Origin: Streptomyces sp. V3I8
Lineage (GTDB): Bacteria; Actinomycetota; Actinomycetes; Streptomycetales; Streptomycetaceae
Length of the DNA: 64,000 nucleotides
Assembly (NCBI RefSeq): GCF_030817535.1
Contig: NZ_JAUSZL010000002.1
Location: 7,502,001 to 7,566,000, forward strand
Direction of reading: 5' to 3'
In this document: one piece after another, positions 25,545 to 36,112 of the stretch
Layout of the letters: each line of letters begins with the position of its first letter
How positions within the stretch are numbered: the stretch's first letter is position 1
Position numbers and translations under genes: made by a program
The notes under the pieces: generated by a model
Told to the model about the DNA's origin: nothing
Database searches by the model: none
What the model saw: the letters and a program-made list of their open reading frames with translations, nothing else

Positions 25545-26834
25545 TCAGCCCTCGGAGCGGACCGGCTCGTTCTTCGCCGGGATCCCCTGCGCCACTTCCT
25601 TCGTGCGCCGGGTCAGATTGCGTACGTCGGGCACGAACAGCACCCCCGCCGTCACCACGACCACCAGGACCGCGCAGCCCCACAGGGACGGCGTCCGGCC
25701 GAAGGCGGACTCGGCGGGACCCGCGAGGGCGGTGGCGAGCGGTACCATGGCGATCGAGCCGAACCAGTCGTACGCCGAGACGCGGGAGAGCTTGTCCTCC
25801 GGGATCTCCTGGTGCAGCGCGGTCATCCAGGAGACGCCGAACACCTCGATGGCGACGCCGGTCACGAACATCACCGCGCACAGGGCGCCGACCGGGAGCG
25901 GAACGGCGAGCGCGGCGGACGGCAGGGCGAGCGGGAACACGCAGAGCGTTCCGGCGAAGAGCAGCCTGCGGGGCTTCCAGCGCATCATCAGGACCGCGCC
26001 CCCGACGGTCCCGCCGCCGAACGCGGCGAGGGCCAGGCCCCACGGGCCGGCGCCGCCGAGACTGTCCCGGGCGACCAGCGGGCCGTACACCGCCTCGGCG
26101 GCGCCGACGACGGCGACCACGACCGAGAACTGCGCGACGATCGCCCACAGCCAGGGCCGTCCGACGACCTCCCGCCAGCCCTCGCGCAGGTCGGAGAGCA
26201 GACCGGTGCCCGGCACCCGGGGCGGTATGTGCCCCACCCGCAGGAAGGCGCGCAGGGCGCCCGCCACCGCGAAGGCCGCCGCGTCCACGGCGAGCACCCA
26301 GCCGGGTCCGACCAGCGCGACCATGACACCGCCGAGCGCGGCGCCGCCGAGGCCCGCGCCGTGCATCGCGAGGCGGAACACCGCGAAGGCGCGGCCGGCC
26401 TGTCTGCCGCTGACCGAGGAGAGCAGCATGCCCTCGGCGGCCGGGTTGAAGAACGCCTGGCCGGTGCCGCCGAGGGCGGTGAGCAGCATCATCTGCCACA
26501 GCCGCGGCTCACCGGCGATGACGAGGACCGCGAAGGCCGCCTGGGAGACGCAGTTGAGCGCGTTGGCGGCGACCATCACACGGTGCCGGGGCAGCCGGTC
26601 CGCGACCGCGCCGCCGATCAGCAGGAAGAGCACGAGGGGCAGGGTGCGGGCCGCCGCCACCAGACCCACGTCGCCGCCGTCACCGCCCTCGTCCAGGACG
26701 GCGAACGCCGCCGCGATCAACGCACCCTGGCTGCCCAGGTTCGTCACCACCGCGGCGGCGGTCAGCAGGGTGTAGTTGCGGCCCGCCCAGGAGGGGCGGC
26801 GCAGTCGGGCGCGGGAGTCGGCGGCGGGGTTCAC
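25545..26834 (-). CDS. MFS exporter (EntS/MFS_3 type)
   Basis: A 429-aa protein with about 12 membrane helices. The 2-3 loop reads LIGGAVADRLPRHRVMVAAN, and TALGGTGQAFFNPAAEGMLLSSVSG and VSAYDWFGSIAMVPL are typical of the enterobactin-exporter-like MFS branch. It is probably an efflux carrier for a siderophore or drug-like compound; no substrate can be assigned. The GTG at 26834 is favoured; a TTG 36 nt upstream is an alternative. Confidence 0.82.
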   Translation of the reverse strand: MNPAADSRARLRRPSWAGRNYTLLTAAAVVTNLGSQGALIAAAFAVLDEGGDGGDVGLVAAARTLPLVLFLLIGGAVADRLPRHRVMVAANALNCVSQAAFAVLVIAGEPRLWQMMLLTALGGTGQAFFNPAAEGMLLSSVSGRQAGRAFAVFRLAMHGAGLGGAALGGVMVALVGPGWVLAVDAAAFAVAGALRAFLRVGHIPPRVPGTGLLSDLREGWREVVGRPWLWAIVAQFSVVVAVVGAAEAVYGPLVARDSLGGAGPWGLALAAFGGGTVGGAVLMMRWKPRRLLFAGTLCVFPLALPSAALAVPLPVGALCAVMFVTGVAIEVFGVSWMTALHQEIPEDKLSRVSAYDWFGSIAMVPLATALAGPAESAFGRTPSLWGCAVLVVVVTAGVLFVPDVRNLTRRTKEVAQGIPAKNEPVRSEG

Positions 26835-26919
26835 CAGGCGACTATCCCTGCCGGCGGGGCGACTTGCCAAACGGGTTACCGGCCTCTTCCGCGCCGGGCG
26901 GACGCGGCCCGCCGCGACG

Positions 26920-27942
26920 TCAGCCGTCCGTCGGCGCGTCCTCGGTGAGGCGTACGGTGCTGAGGATCTTCTGGACCGTCGCCTCGGGGATCTCGTCGTC
27001 GACGCCCTGGGCGCCGTACAGGTTCCAGGTGACGAAGTCGCCCGTGCCGTTCTTGAAGGCGAAGGTGATGGCCTTGCCCTCGCTGTCGCACTTCTCGTTC
27101 TGCGGGGTGTTGCTGGAGTGTGCCTTGGCGACGCTGCCCCGCAGCCCCGACTTCGTGGTGTAGGCCGTCGCCTTGTCCCACTTCACGCTCTTCTTGTCGG
27201 GCTGCGTGTAGCCACCGAAGATCCACCAGGGCACGCGGGTCTCGGCCGCCTCGGCCGTGTCCTTGGCGCCGTTCTCACCGCGCGTGCCGGCGACGGCCAG
27301 CGCGGTGTCCTCCTTGCGGCCGTCCTTGTCGCTGTCGCTGGTGCACCACTTCGACTTGAGGTAGGCGGGGGCGGTGACCGTCGTACGGTCGGTCTTGCCC
27401 TTTTCCTCCCACTCGAAGCCGACGCTCGTGTCGGTGCTCTCGATCTCCCACTCGGCCGGCACGTCGAACATCGTGCCGAAGCGGGGATTGACGACGACCT
27501 TCCAGCCGGCGACCGTCGGCTTCTCGTCGTCCGTGCCGCGCGGGTTGTCCTCACCGGCGGACGCGGACGCGCTCGGGTCCGCGGGCGCGCTCGACGACGG
27601 CGGCCGCGAGGCCTTGCCGCCCTTGTCCCCGTCGGCCTCGTCGTCCTTGTCGCCGCCCAGGACCAGCAGGCCCGTGACGCCGGCCGCGACGACCACGGCC
27701 GTGGCGGCCACGATCGCGACGATCTTCGTCCGGTTCCCGCCGCCCTGCGGGGGCTGCGGCGCGCCGGGCGCGCTCCAGCCGTGCTGTCCCGGCTGCGCGT
27801 ACGGGGTCTGCGGCTGGGGCACGGTCGGGTACCCGGGCTGCTGGTACGGATTCGGCTGCTGGTACCCCGGCTGCTGGTACGGGTTCGGGTTCTGGTCCTG
27901 CGGGTTCTGCTCGCCCCCGGGCGGCTGGTTTCCTGGCCACAT
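26920..27942 (-). CDS. Single-pass membrane protein with Pro/Gln/Tyr-rich N-terminus
   Basis: A 340-aa protein. The cytoplasmic N-terminus (1-70) has repeated NPYQQPGY units. A membrane anchor follows at about 74-96 (KIVAIVAATAVVVAAGVTGLLVL), then an acidic/Ser-Pro linker and an extracytoplasmic domain with two cysteines that could pair (KWCTS and NEKCDS). The layout is common among actinomycete surface-exposed proteins of unknown function. It has its own promoter and no operon partner. Confidence 0.7.
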   Translation of the reverse strand: MWPGNQPPGGEQNPQDQNPNPYQQPGYQQPNPYQQPGYPTVPQPQTPYAQPGQHGWSAPGAPQPPQGGGNRTKIVAIVAATAVVVAAGVTGLLVLGGDKDDEADGDKGGKASRPPSSSAPADPSASASAGEDNPRGTDDEKPTVAGWKVVVNPRFGTMFDVPAEWEIESTDTSVGFEWEEKGKTDRTTVTAPAYLKSKWCTSDSDKDGRKEDTALAVAGTRGENGAKDTAEAAETRVPWWIFGGYTQPDKKSVKWDKATAYTTKSGLRGSVAKAHSSNTPQNEKCDSEGKAITFAFKNGTGDFVTWNLYGAQGVDDEIPEATVQKILSTVRLTEDAPTDG

Positions 27943-28123
27943 GGCGAGAACCCTAATGCCGCACCGGACACGGTTGGGTCACCGGCTCCCGTCAGGCGCG
28001 TACCGGATCAGGAGCCAGATGCGCCCCAATGTGGACGTACCGGAACCGAGGGTGCCGCCGCGGGACCGGCCGGAGGCGGGACGCTCTTGTTCAGAGATGG
28101 CTACTCATGGGTAACGTTCGGCC

Positions 28124-28576
28124 ATGAGCGCAGACCAGATGTCGATCGGCGAGCTGCTCGCCGCCACGGTGCCGATGGTCCGGACCCTGAAGCTGGAGTA
28201 CCTCGAGACCACTCCGGAGAAGGCCGTGCTCGCGCTGCCCGATCAGAGCGAGTACCACAACCATGTGGGCGGGCCCCACGCCGGCGCGATGTTCACGCTG
28301 GGGGAGTCGGCGAGCGGGGCGGTCGTGCTGGCGGCGTTCGGCGACCAGCTCGCCCGGGCCGTGCCGCTGCCCGTCAGCGCCGGGATCGCGTTCAGGAAAC
28401 TGGCCAGGGGGCCCGTCACGGCCACCGCCACCCTGGGCCGCCCCGCCGCCGACGTCGTCGCCGAGCTCGACGCGGGCGGGCGCCCGGAGTTCCCGGTCAC
28501 GGTCGCCATCCGGCGCGAGGACGGCGCGGTGACCGGTGAGATGACGGTCGTCTGGACACTGCGCCCCGACGGCTGA
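28124..28576 (+). CDS. Hotdog-fold thioesterase-like protein (DUF4442/PaaI type)
   Basis: A 150-aa single hotdog domain. YHNHVGGPHAGAMFTLGESASG resembles the conserved HxxG...HxGA...E arrangement of PaaI/DUF4442 thioesterases, with the candidate catalytic Glu in LGESASG. It probably hydrolyses an acyl-CoA; the substrate is unknown. It is monocistronic and convergent with the LacI gene. Confidence 0.75.
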   Translation: MSADQMSIGELLAATVPMVRTLKLEYLETTPEKAVLALPDQSEYHNHVGGPHAGAMFTLGESASGAVVLAAFGDQLARAVPLPVSAGIAFRKLARGPVTATATLGRPAADVVAELDAGGRPEFPVTVAIRREDGAVTGEMTVVWTLRPDG

Positions 28577-28607
28577 GGACCGGCGGCCGGGCGCCGGCCC
28601 CCAGCCG
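28570..28607. terminator. Bidirectional hairpin between convergent genes
   Basis: GGCCGG (28585-28590) pairs with CCGGCC (28594-28599), and outer CGGCTG pairs with CAGCCG. It fills the gap between the thioesterase and LacI stops. Confidence 0.5.
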
Positions 28608-29657
28608 TCAGGTGCCGGCGGCGACGAGCGGGGTCTCCGGTGGCATGTTGTACGGCGTCACCACCTGGATCGCCGACGGGAGCGCGGGGGACGGGTCGGC
28701 GGGCAGGGCGTCGTGGGCCCGTATGACGGCCCGGCAGGCGGTGCGCATGTCCTGGCGCAGGTCGTGGTGGAGCACGGCGGAGAGGCGTCCGGCACGCAGC
28801 AGGCGGGCGTTGTCGTGGTCCAGGTCGTGGGCGACGAAGACGGCGCACTGCCGCCCGATGGCGTCGAAGGCCTCCAGCGTGGCGTTGTTGCCCCCGCCCA
28901 TCGAGTAGACGGCCCTGATCCGCGGGTCCTGCCGCAGCGCGTCGAGCACCAGGTCGTACTGGGTGGCGTCCAGGCCGTCGCTGTCGGTGACCTCGACCAG
29001 GCGCCGGGCCGGCCGCAGTGTGCGCATCGTGGCCCGGAAACCCATCTCCCGCTCCTCCTCGCCGCGGAAGAAGCCGCGGCTGATGGTGGTCAGGACGTGC
29101 CCCGGGCCGTCGCCCAGCCACTGGCCCATCAGGTACCCGGCCGTGGCACCCGCCGCCCGGTTGTCTATACCGACGTAGGCGAGCCGGCCGCTGGCGGGCA
29201 GGTCCGTCACCAGGGTCACCACCGGGATGCCCGCGGCCACCAGCCTGCCGACGGCCGCCGTCACCCCCGGTACGTCCGGCGCCTTCAGGAGCACGCCCTG
29301 GGAGCCGCGCCCGGCGATCCGGTCCAGCGTCGCGATCAGGTCGTCCGGCGCGCCAGTCTCCCGGAAGTGGAAGCGGCAGCGCATCACCGCCGGGCTCAGC
29401 GACGGCAGTTCGGCCTCCAGCGCGGCGCGCACCGCGCTGGAGAACCGTTCCGGTGTCTGCATGACGACGTCGGTCATGAAGGTGCGGCCGGTGAGCCGGA
29501 CCTGGGTCCGCTGCCGGTCGAGGTCCGTGACGGCCTGGTGCACCGACCGTGCCGTGCTCTCCCTGACCCCGCCCCGCCCGTTCAGGACCCGGTCCACGGT
29601 CGCCTCGCTGAGGCCCGCCTGACGGGCTATCTCCCTGATCGCGTAGGGGTGGCCCAT
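28608..29657 (-). CDS. LacI family transcriptional regulator
   Basis: A 349-aa repressor. The N-terminal HTH reads YAIREIARQAGLSEATVDRVLNGRGGVR, followed by a periplasmic-binding-protein-like sugar domain. The ATG at 29657 has AAGGAG 7 nt upstream. It is divergent from the PhyH/SDR/Gfo operon and most simply represses it in the absence of a sugar or cyclitol. In this family the SEATVDRVLNG variant occurs in regulators near inositol-type clusters, but the ligand is not established here. Confidence 0.88.
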   Translation of the reverse strand: MGHPYAIREIARQAGLSEATVDRVLNGRGGVRESTARSVHQAVTDLDRQRTQVRLTGRTFMTDVVMQTPERFSSAVRAALEAELPSLSPAVMRCRFHFRETGAPDDLIATLDRIAGRGSQGVLLKAPDVPGVTAAVGRLVAAGIPVVTLVTDLPASGRLAYVGIDNRAAGATAGYLMGQWLGDGPGHVLTTISRGFFRGEEEREMGFRATMRTLRPARRLVEVTDSDGLDATQYDLVLDALRQDPRIRAVYSMGGGNNATLEAFDAIGRQCAVFVAHDLDHDNARLLRAGRLSAVLHHDLRQDMRTACRAVIRAHDALPADPSPALPSAIQVVTPYNMPPETPLVAAGT

Positions 29658-29795
29658 GCGCCTGCTCCTTGAGGGGTTTTTGATGGCCCGCTGACGATTG
29701 CCCGAGGGATGCGGCGTCACAAGAATGACATCAATGCGTCGCCGCGGCCCGGACGGTACGCCGCGACCGCAGAGGACGACTCCGAGAGGACGACG

Positions 29796-31010
29796 ATGTC
29801 CCGCACCCTTTCAGAACCTCAGGCGCCTTCAGGCCCCCGCGCCCTTTCAGCGCCCCGAGCCTGGTTGTCCGCCGACGACTGCGACCTCGCCGCCTTCCGC
29901 GAGCTGGTCGAGCGGGACACCGACCCGGCCGACCACCCGTACGCCGCCGCCGTCGAGCGGAACGTGCCGCTGTACGACAGCGCGAGCCTGCGCACCGAGA
30001 TCCGTACGCCGCGGGGCCGCCGCGCCGTACAGGCGGAGCTGGTCGCGGCCCTCAGCGACGGACCCGGCATCGCGGTGTTCAAGGGCGCCTTCCCCGACCG
30101 CGCGGTCCTGGACCGGGCGACCGGTGTCTTCGACGCCCTCATCGCCGGGCAGCGGGCCTCCGGCGCCACCGCCGGCGACCACTTCGCCAGGCCGGGCGCG
30201 AACGACCGGGTCTGGAACGCCCTGGAGAAGGCGGGCCTGCTGGACCCGGAGGCGTTCGCCGACTACTACGCCAACGACATCCTCGCCCTGGTCTCGCACG
30301 CCTGGCTCGGCCCCGGCCACCAGGTCACCTCGCAGATCAACGTCGTGAACCCGGGCGGCGCCGCGCAGACCGTGCACCGCGACTACCACCTGGGCTTCCT
30401 GAGCGACGAGGCCGCCGCCGCGTACCCCGCGCACGTCCACCGCCTCTCGCCGGTGCTGACGCTCCAGGGCGCGGTCGCCCACTGCGACATGCCCGTCGAG
30501 TCCGGCCCGACGATGTACCTCCCGCACTCGCAGAAGTACGAGCCCGGCTACCTGGCCTGGCGGCTGCCGGAGTTCCGCGCGTACTTCGAGGCACAGCACG
30601 TCCAGCTGCCGCTGGAGGCGGGGGACGCCGTGTTCTTCAACCCGGCCCTCTTCCACGCCGCCGGACACAACAGGTCCGCGGACATCCGCCGCATGGCCAA
30701 CCTGCTGCAGATCTCCTCCGCCTTCGGCCGCGCCATGGAGAGCGTCGACCGCGAGGCGCTGTCGAACGCCGTCTACCCGGTGCTGCTGCGGCGCAGGGCG
30801 GAGGGCGCGAGCCAGGAGTGGCTGGACGCGGTCGTCGCCGCCTGCGCGGAGGGGTACCCCTTCCCCACCAACCTGGACTCCGACCCGCCCGTCGACGGAC
30901 TGGCCCCGCCGTCCCAGGCGGACCTCGTGCGCCGCTTCCTGGGCGAAGGCCGCTCCCCGGACGACCTGCGCGCCGCACTGCGCGCCGCCGCCGGGCGCCG
31001 GGAGAGCTGA
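29796..31010 (+). CDS. Phytanoyl-CoA dioxygenase (PhyH) family Fe(II)/2-oxoglutarate oxygenase
   Basis: A 404-aa protein. The facial-triad motif HxD is seen in TVHRDYHLGF and the distal His in NPALFHAAGHNRSADIRRM, with the Arg that binds 2-oxoglutarate nearby. Members hydroxylate varied small molecules. It is the first gene of an operon with an SDR and two Gfo/Idh dehydrogenases, so the likely substrate is a sugar or cyclitol derivative, where hydroxylation could trigger demethylation or dehydrogenation. The ATG at 29796 has GAGAGGA upstream. The function is inferred from context. Confidence 0.82.
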   Translation: MSRTLSEPQAPSGPRALSAPRAWLSADDCDLAAFRELVERDTDPADHPYAAAVERNVPLYDSASLRTEIRTPRGRRAVQAELVAALSDGPGIAVFKGAFPDRAVLDRATGVFDALIAGQRASGATAGDHFARPGANDRVWNALEKAGLLDPEAFADYYANDILALVSHAWLGPGHQVTSQINVVNPGGAAQTVHRDYHLGFLSDEAAAAYPAHVHRLSPVLTLQGAVAHCDMPVESGPTMYLPHSQKYEPGYLAWRLPEFRAYFEAQHVQLPLEAGDAVFFNPALFHAAGHNRSADIRRMANLLQISSAFGRAMESVDREALSNAVYPVLLRRRAEGASQEWLDAVVAACAEGYPFPTNLDSDPPVDGLAPPSQADLVRRFLGEGRSPDDLRAALRAAAGRRES

Positions 31011-31042
31011 GAGAGCCGGGAGAGCCGAGGAGGAAGCAGCGC

Positions 31043-31843
31043 ATGGGACTTTTCGCGGACCGGGACACCGGACTGCTCGACGGCAAGGTCGTCCTCGTCA
31101 ACGGCGGCAGCCAGGGCGTCGGCGCGGCCGTCGCCCGGGCCGCCGCCCGCGAGGGCGCGACCGTCGCGGTCACCGGCCGCCGTCCCGGGCCCGGCGAGGC
31201 CCTGGCCGCCGAGCTGACCGCGGCAGGCGCCGAGGCCCGGTACGTACGGGCCGACCTCGCCGACGCCCGGCAGGCGCTCGGCGGCGTGGCCGAGGTGATC
31301 GACGCGTACGGACGTGTCGACTGCCTGGTCAACTCCGCCGGGCTCACCTCGCGCGGCACGCTGCTCGACACCACCCCCGAGCTGTTCGACGCGCACATCG
31401 CGGTCAACCTCAAGGGCCCGTTCTTCGCCATGCAGGCGGCCGTCGCCGACATGGTGGCCCGCGGGGCGCCCGGCACGGTCGTCAACATCATCACCAGCTC
31501 CGAGCACGGCGGACAGCCCTTCCTGGCCCCGTACGTCGCCGCCAAGGCCGGACTGGCCGGGCTCACGCGCAACGCCGCGCACGCCCACCGCTGGGACCGG
31601 ATCCGGATCAACGGCCTCAACATCGGCTGGACGGCCACCGAGGGCGAGGACGCCACCCAGCGCGCCTTCCACGACGCGGGCGACGACTGGCGCGAACGGG
31701 CCGCCGAGCGGCTGCCGATGGGCAGGCTCGGACAGCCCGACGAGATCGCCGACTTCGTCGTGCTGCTGCTCTCCGACCGCAGCGGCGTCGTCACCGGCGC
31801 GGTCCTCGACTGGGACCAGAACGTCCTCGGCGGCCTCGACTGA
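31043..31843 (+). CDS. Short-chain dehydrogenase/reductase
   Basis: A 266-aa SDR. The cofactor motif is NGGSQGVG near residue 20 (Asn in place of the usual Thr), with NSAG in the middle and the active-site Ser and YVAAK following. GRLGQPDEIADFVVLLLSD and VTGAVLDWDQ close the fold. It probably oxidises or reduces a ring or chain hydroxyl of the operon's sugar substrate using NAD(P)H. Confidence 0.88.
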   Translation: MGLFADRDTGLLDGKVVLVNGGSQGVGAAVARAAAREGATVAVTGRRPGPGEALAAELTAAGAEARYVRADLADARQALGGVAEVIDAYGRVDCLVNSAGLTSRGTLLDTTPELFDAHIAVNLKGPFFAMQAAVADMVARGAPGTVVNIITSSEHGGQPFLAPYVAAKAGLAGLTRNAAHAHRWDRIRINGLNIGWTATEGEDATQRAFHDAGDDWRERAAERLPMGRLGQPDEIADFVVLLLSDRSGVVTGAVLDWDQNVLGGLD

Positions 31844-31946
31844 CCCGCCCCGGCGACGGTTCCGGCCGATCCGCCCGCCCGCCGACCCGCCCGGCCCAGT
31901 ACAGCAGCACGTAAGCCAGCAGCACGTGAGCAAGGAGCACCTGAAC

Positions 31947-32951
31947 ATGCGTATCGGCATCCTCGGCCTCGGCCGGATCGGCGCCTTCCACGCCGAGACC
32001 CTCTCCCGGCTCGACGTGGTCGAGTCCCTCGTCGTGGCGGACCCCTTCACCGGCGCGGTCACGGCCGCCGTCGAGCGCTTCGGCGCCGAGGCCGCGGACT
32101 CGCCCGAGGCACTGCTGGCCGCCGGCGTGGACGGCGTGGTCGTCGCCGCCGCGACCGACGCCCATCCCGGCCTGATCCTCGCCGCGGTCCGGGCGGGCGT
32201 GCCGGTCTTCTGCGAGAAGCCCGTCGCCCGCACCATGAAGGAGGGCACCGACGTCCTGGACGCGGTGCTCGACAGCGGCGTCGAGATCCAGATCGGCTAC
32301 AACCGCCGCTTCGACGCGGGGTTCGTGGCCGCCCGCGCCGCCGTCCTGGGCGGCGAACTCGGCCCGCTGCACACCGTGCGGTCCACCACCCTGGACCCGG
32401 CGCCGCCCCCGGCCGCGTACATCGCGGCCTCCGGCGGCATCTTCCGCGACTGCTCCGTGCACGACTTCGACATCATCCGCTGGGTCACCGGGCGCGAGGT
32501 CACCGAGGTGTACGCGACCGGCAGCAACCGCGGGGAGGCCTACATCGCCGACGCCGGTGACGCCGACACCACCGCAGCGGTCCTCACGCTGGACGACGCC
32601 ACCCTCGCGGTGGTCTCCAACTCCCGCCACAACGCCCGCGGTTACGACGTCCGGATGGAGCTGCACGGCTTCCGGGACAGCATCGCGGTGGGCCTGGAGG
32701 ACAAGCTGCCGCTGCGTTCCGTCGAGCCCGGCGTCACCTTCCCGGCGGGCGTCCCGCACGACTTCTTCATGGACCGCTTCACCGAGGCGTACCGTGCCGA
32801 ACTGAGCGCGTTCACCGATGTCGTCGCCGGCCGGCTGACCTCGCCGTGCACCGTCGCCGACGCGCTGGAGGCGGGCTGGATCGCCGAGGCCTGCACGCTG
32901 TCCCTGCGCGAGCACCGCACCGTGACGATCGAGGAGGTACGCGGCGCATGA
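31947..32951 (+). CDS. Gfo/Idh/MocA dehydrogenase, inositol 2-dehydrogenase-like
   Basis: A 334-aa NAD-dependent dehydrogenase. ILGLGRIGAFHAETL starts the Rossmann fold, the catalytic Lys is in FCEKPVA, and YNRRFDAGF plus RDCSVHDFDIIRWV match the inositol 2-dehydrogenase (IolG) branch. It is expected to oxidise myo-inositol or a relative to the 2-keto form. It overlaps the next gene by 4 nt. IolG assignment is reasonable but other cyclitols are possible. Confidence 0.82.
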   Translation: MRIGILGLGRIGAFHAETLSRLDVVESLVVADPFTGAVTAAVERFGAEAADSPEALLAAGVDGVVVAAATDAHPGLILAAVRAGVPVFCEKPVARTMKEGTDVLDAVLDSGVEIQIGYNRRFDAGFVAARAAVLGGELGPLHTVRSTTLDPAPPPAAYIAASGGIFRDCSVHDFDIIRWVTGREVTEVYATGSNRGEAYIADAGDADTTAAVLTLDDATLAVVSNSRHNARGYDVRMELHGFRDSIAVGLEDKLPLRSVEPGVTFPAGVPHDFFMDRFTEAYRAELSAFTDVVAGRLTSPCTVADALEAGWIAEACTLSLREHRTVTIEEVRGA

Positions 32952-33961
32952 CGATCCCCGCCGAGCCACTGCGCATCGGAGTGCTGGGCGCCGCCCGCAT
33001 CGCCGACCAGGCCCTCGTCGGCCCGGCCCGCGCGACCGGGCACCGGCTGGTGGCGGTGGCCGCCCGCGACCGGTCCCGGGCCGAGGCCTTCGCCGCCGAG
33101 CACGACGTCGAGCGGGTCCTGGACTCGTACGCCGACGTGATCGCCGACCCCGGGGTCGAGGTCGTCTACAACCCTCTGGCGAACGGCCTGCACGGGCCGT
33201 GGAACCTCGCCGCGCTCGCCGCGGGCAAGCACGTGCTGACGGAGAAGCCCTCCGCGAGCAACACCGAGGAGGCCGTCGAGGTCCAGGACGCCGCGGGCAA
33301 GGCGGGCACCGTCTTCATGGAGGCCTTCCACTACCTCTTCCACCCCGTCACCCGGCGCCTGCACGAGCTGCTGGAATCCGGTGAGCTCGGCGAACTCCGG
33401 CATGTCGAGACGCTCGTCGCCATCCCCGCCCCGCCCGCGCAGGACCCCCGCTGGTCGCTGTCGCTGGCCGGGGGCGCCCTCATGGACCTCGGCTGCTACG
33501 GCCTGCACGCCCAGCGCATGCTCGCTCCCTGGGCGGGCGGGGCGCCCACCCTGCTCGGGGCCCGGGGCGGGGGCCGCGAGGGCGCTCCCGAGGTGGACGA
33601 GTGGCTGGACGCGGACCTGGCCTTCCCGGGCGGCGCGACCGGTTCCGCCCGCTGCCACATGGACCACGGCGAGCTGCGGATGACCTGCCGGATCGTCGGC
33701 TCCCGCGGTGAGGCGACCGCGATGAACTTCGTCCTGCCGCAGCGGGACGACCGGGTCGTCGTCCGCACGCCCGCGGGGGAGCGCACCGAGCAGCTCGGCA
33801 AGCGGTCCTCGTACATGTACCAACTGGAGGCGCTCGCCGCCCATGTGCGCGGCCGGGCGGCGCTGCCGCTCGACGCGCAGGACGCGGTGGCGACGATGCG
33901 GCTGATCGACGACTGCTACCGGGGGGCCGGGTTCGCGCCCCGGCCGCGCACGGAGCTCTAG
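32948..33961 (+). CDS. Gfo/Idh/MocA family dehydrogenase
   Basis: A 337-aa dehydrogenase. VLGAARIADQALVGPARATG opens the cofactor domain, TEKPSASN holds the conserved Lys, and FMEAFHYLFHPVTRRL is typical of the glucose-fructose-oxidoreductase / dimeric dihydrodiol-dehydrogenase subgroup. It is coupled (ATGA) to the inositol-dehydrogenase-like gene, giving two sequential oxidoreductases. The substrate is unknown. Confidence 0.83.
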   Translation: MTIPAEPLRIGVLGAARIADQALVGPARATGHRLVAVAARDRSRAEAFAAEHDVERVLDSYADVIADPGVEVVYNPLANGLHGPWNLAALAAGKHVLTEKPSASNTEEAVEVQDAAGKAGTVFMEAFHYLFHPVTRRLHELLESGELGELRHVETLVAIPAPPAQDPRWSLSLAGGALMDLGCYGLHAQRMLAPWAGGAPTLLGARGGGREGAPEVDEWLDADLAFPGGATGSARCHMDHGELRMTCRIVGSRGEATAMNFVLPQRDDRVVVRTPAGERTEQLGKRSSYMYQLEALAAHVRGRAALPLDAQDAVATMRLIDDCYRGAGFAPRPRTEL

Positions 33962-34051
33962 CGCGTGGCGCCCCGCGGGTTCGGCCGGGTCCGGGCGGTT
34001 CGTCGCCCGCGGGCCGGCGTGGGCCGGGCGCGCGGTTCCCCGCGCTTCTGA

Positions 34052-34084
34052 GAAGAGGGGGGGCCGGTCCGGCCCCCCCTCTTC
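34052..34084. terminator. Bidirectional terminator
   Basis: A 16-bp perfect stem (AGAGGGGGGGCC type) centred on T34068, between the convergent dehydrogenase genes ending at 33961 and 34095. The A/T-flanked G/C run resembles a two-way intrinsic terminator. Confidence 0.8.
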
Positions 34085-34094
34085 CCAGGGCGGT

Positions 34095-35113
34095 TCAGCC
34101 GTAGAAGGCCGGGCGGTCGACGAGCCGTACCTCGATGCGGCCGCCCTCCTGCTGGGCCCGGACGCCCGCCTCGCAGACCGCGGCCGTGGCGTAGCCGTCC
34201 CAGGCGCTGGGCCCGGTGACCTCGCCGCGCCGGGTGGCGTCCACCCAGGCCTGCATCTGGCGGTCGTACGCGTCCTCGAACCGCTCGGTGAAGTCCTGGG
34301 CGATGCCGCCGCCCCAGCGGCCCGCCTGCTGGGTGACCAGGGCGTGTCCGTCGCCGATCCGGGCCGTGCCGCGCTCGCAGACCACCTCGGCCTGCACCTG
34401 GTAGCCGAAGCCGCAGTTGACGTTGATCTCGACGTCCACGATCGCGCCGCCGGCGGTCTCGAACACCACGAACTGCGGGTCCTGCAGGCCCTCGGGGGCG
34501 TTGCCCGACGGGGTCGGCTTCAGCACGGTGACCGCGGTGATCTCCTGCCCGAGGAGCCAGCGGGTGATGTCCATCTCGTGCACGACGGAGTCGTTGATGA
34601 GCATCTCGCTGGTGAAGCCGGGCGGGGTCGACACGTTGCGGTGCCGGTTGTGCAGCATCAGCGGCCGGCCCAGCCGGCCCGTCTCCAGCAGCGCCTTGAG
34701 CTGCGCGTACTCGGCGTCGTAGCGGCGCATGAAGCCCACCTGGACCCTGCGGTGCCCGAGCCGCTGCTCGGCCTCCAGGATGCGCAGCGCCGAGGCCGAA
34801 CCGGGCGTCAGCGGCTTCTCGCACAGGACGGGCAGGTCGTGCTCGAAGGCCGTCATCAGGGCCGCCTCGTGGGCGGTGCCCGGGGAGGCGACGAGGACGG
34901 CGTCGACACCGTCCGCGGCCATCGCGGCGGCCGGGTCGGTGTACGCGGAGCAGCCCTCGATGCCGTCGGCGATCCGCTTGACCCGTTCCGCGTCGACGTC
35001 GACGACCGCCGCCACATGGGCGCCGTTGGTCACCTCGTGGAGCCGGCGCACATGGTCGGCCCCCATCCTGCCGGTGCCGACGACGGCCACGCCCAGGCTG
35101 GCGCTCCGGGCCA

Positions 35114-35114
<1 letters not shown>
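34095..35114 (-). CDS. Gfo/Idh/MocA family dehydrogenase, inositol-dehydrogenase-like
   Basis: A 339-aa dehydrogenase. [18 protein letters not shown] is the Rossmann start and LCEKPLT holds the catalytic Lys. [11 protein letters not shown] and [16 protein letters not shown] match the inositol 2-dehydrogenase subgroup. Its ATG overlaps the ABC-ATPase stop by one base (TGATG), so it is the last gene of the transporter operon and probably performs the first oxidation of the imported cyclitol. Confidence 0.85.
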
Positions 35115-36109
<995 letters not shown>

Positions 36110-36112
36110 GGG

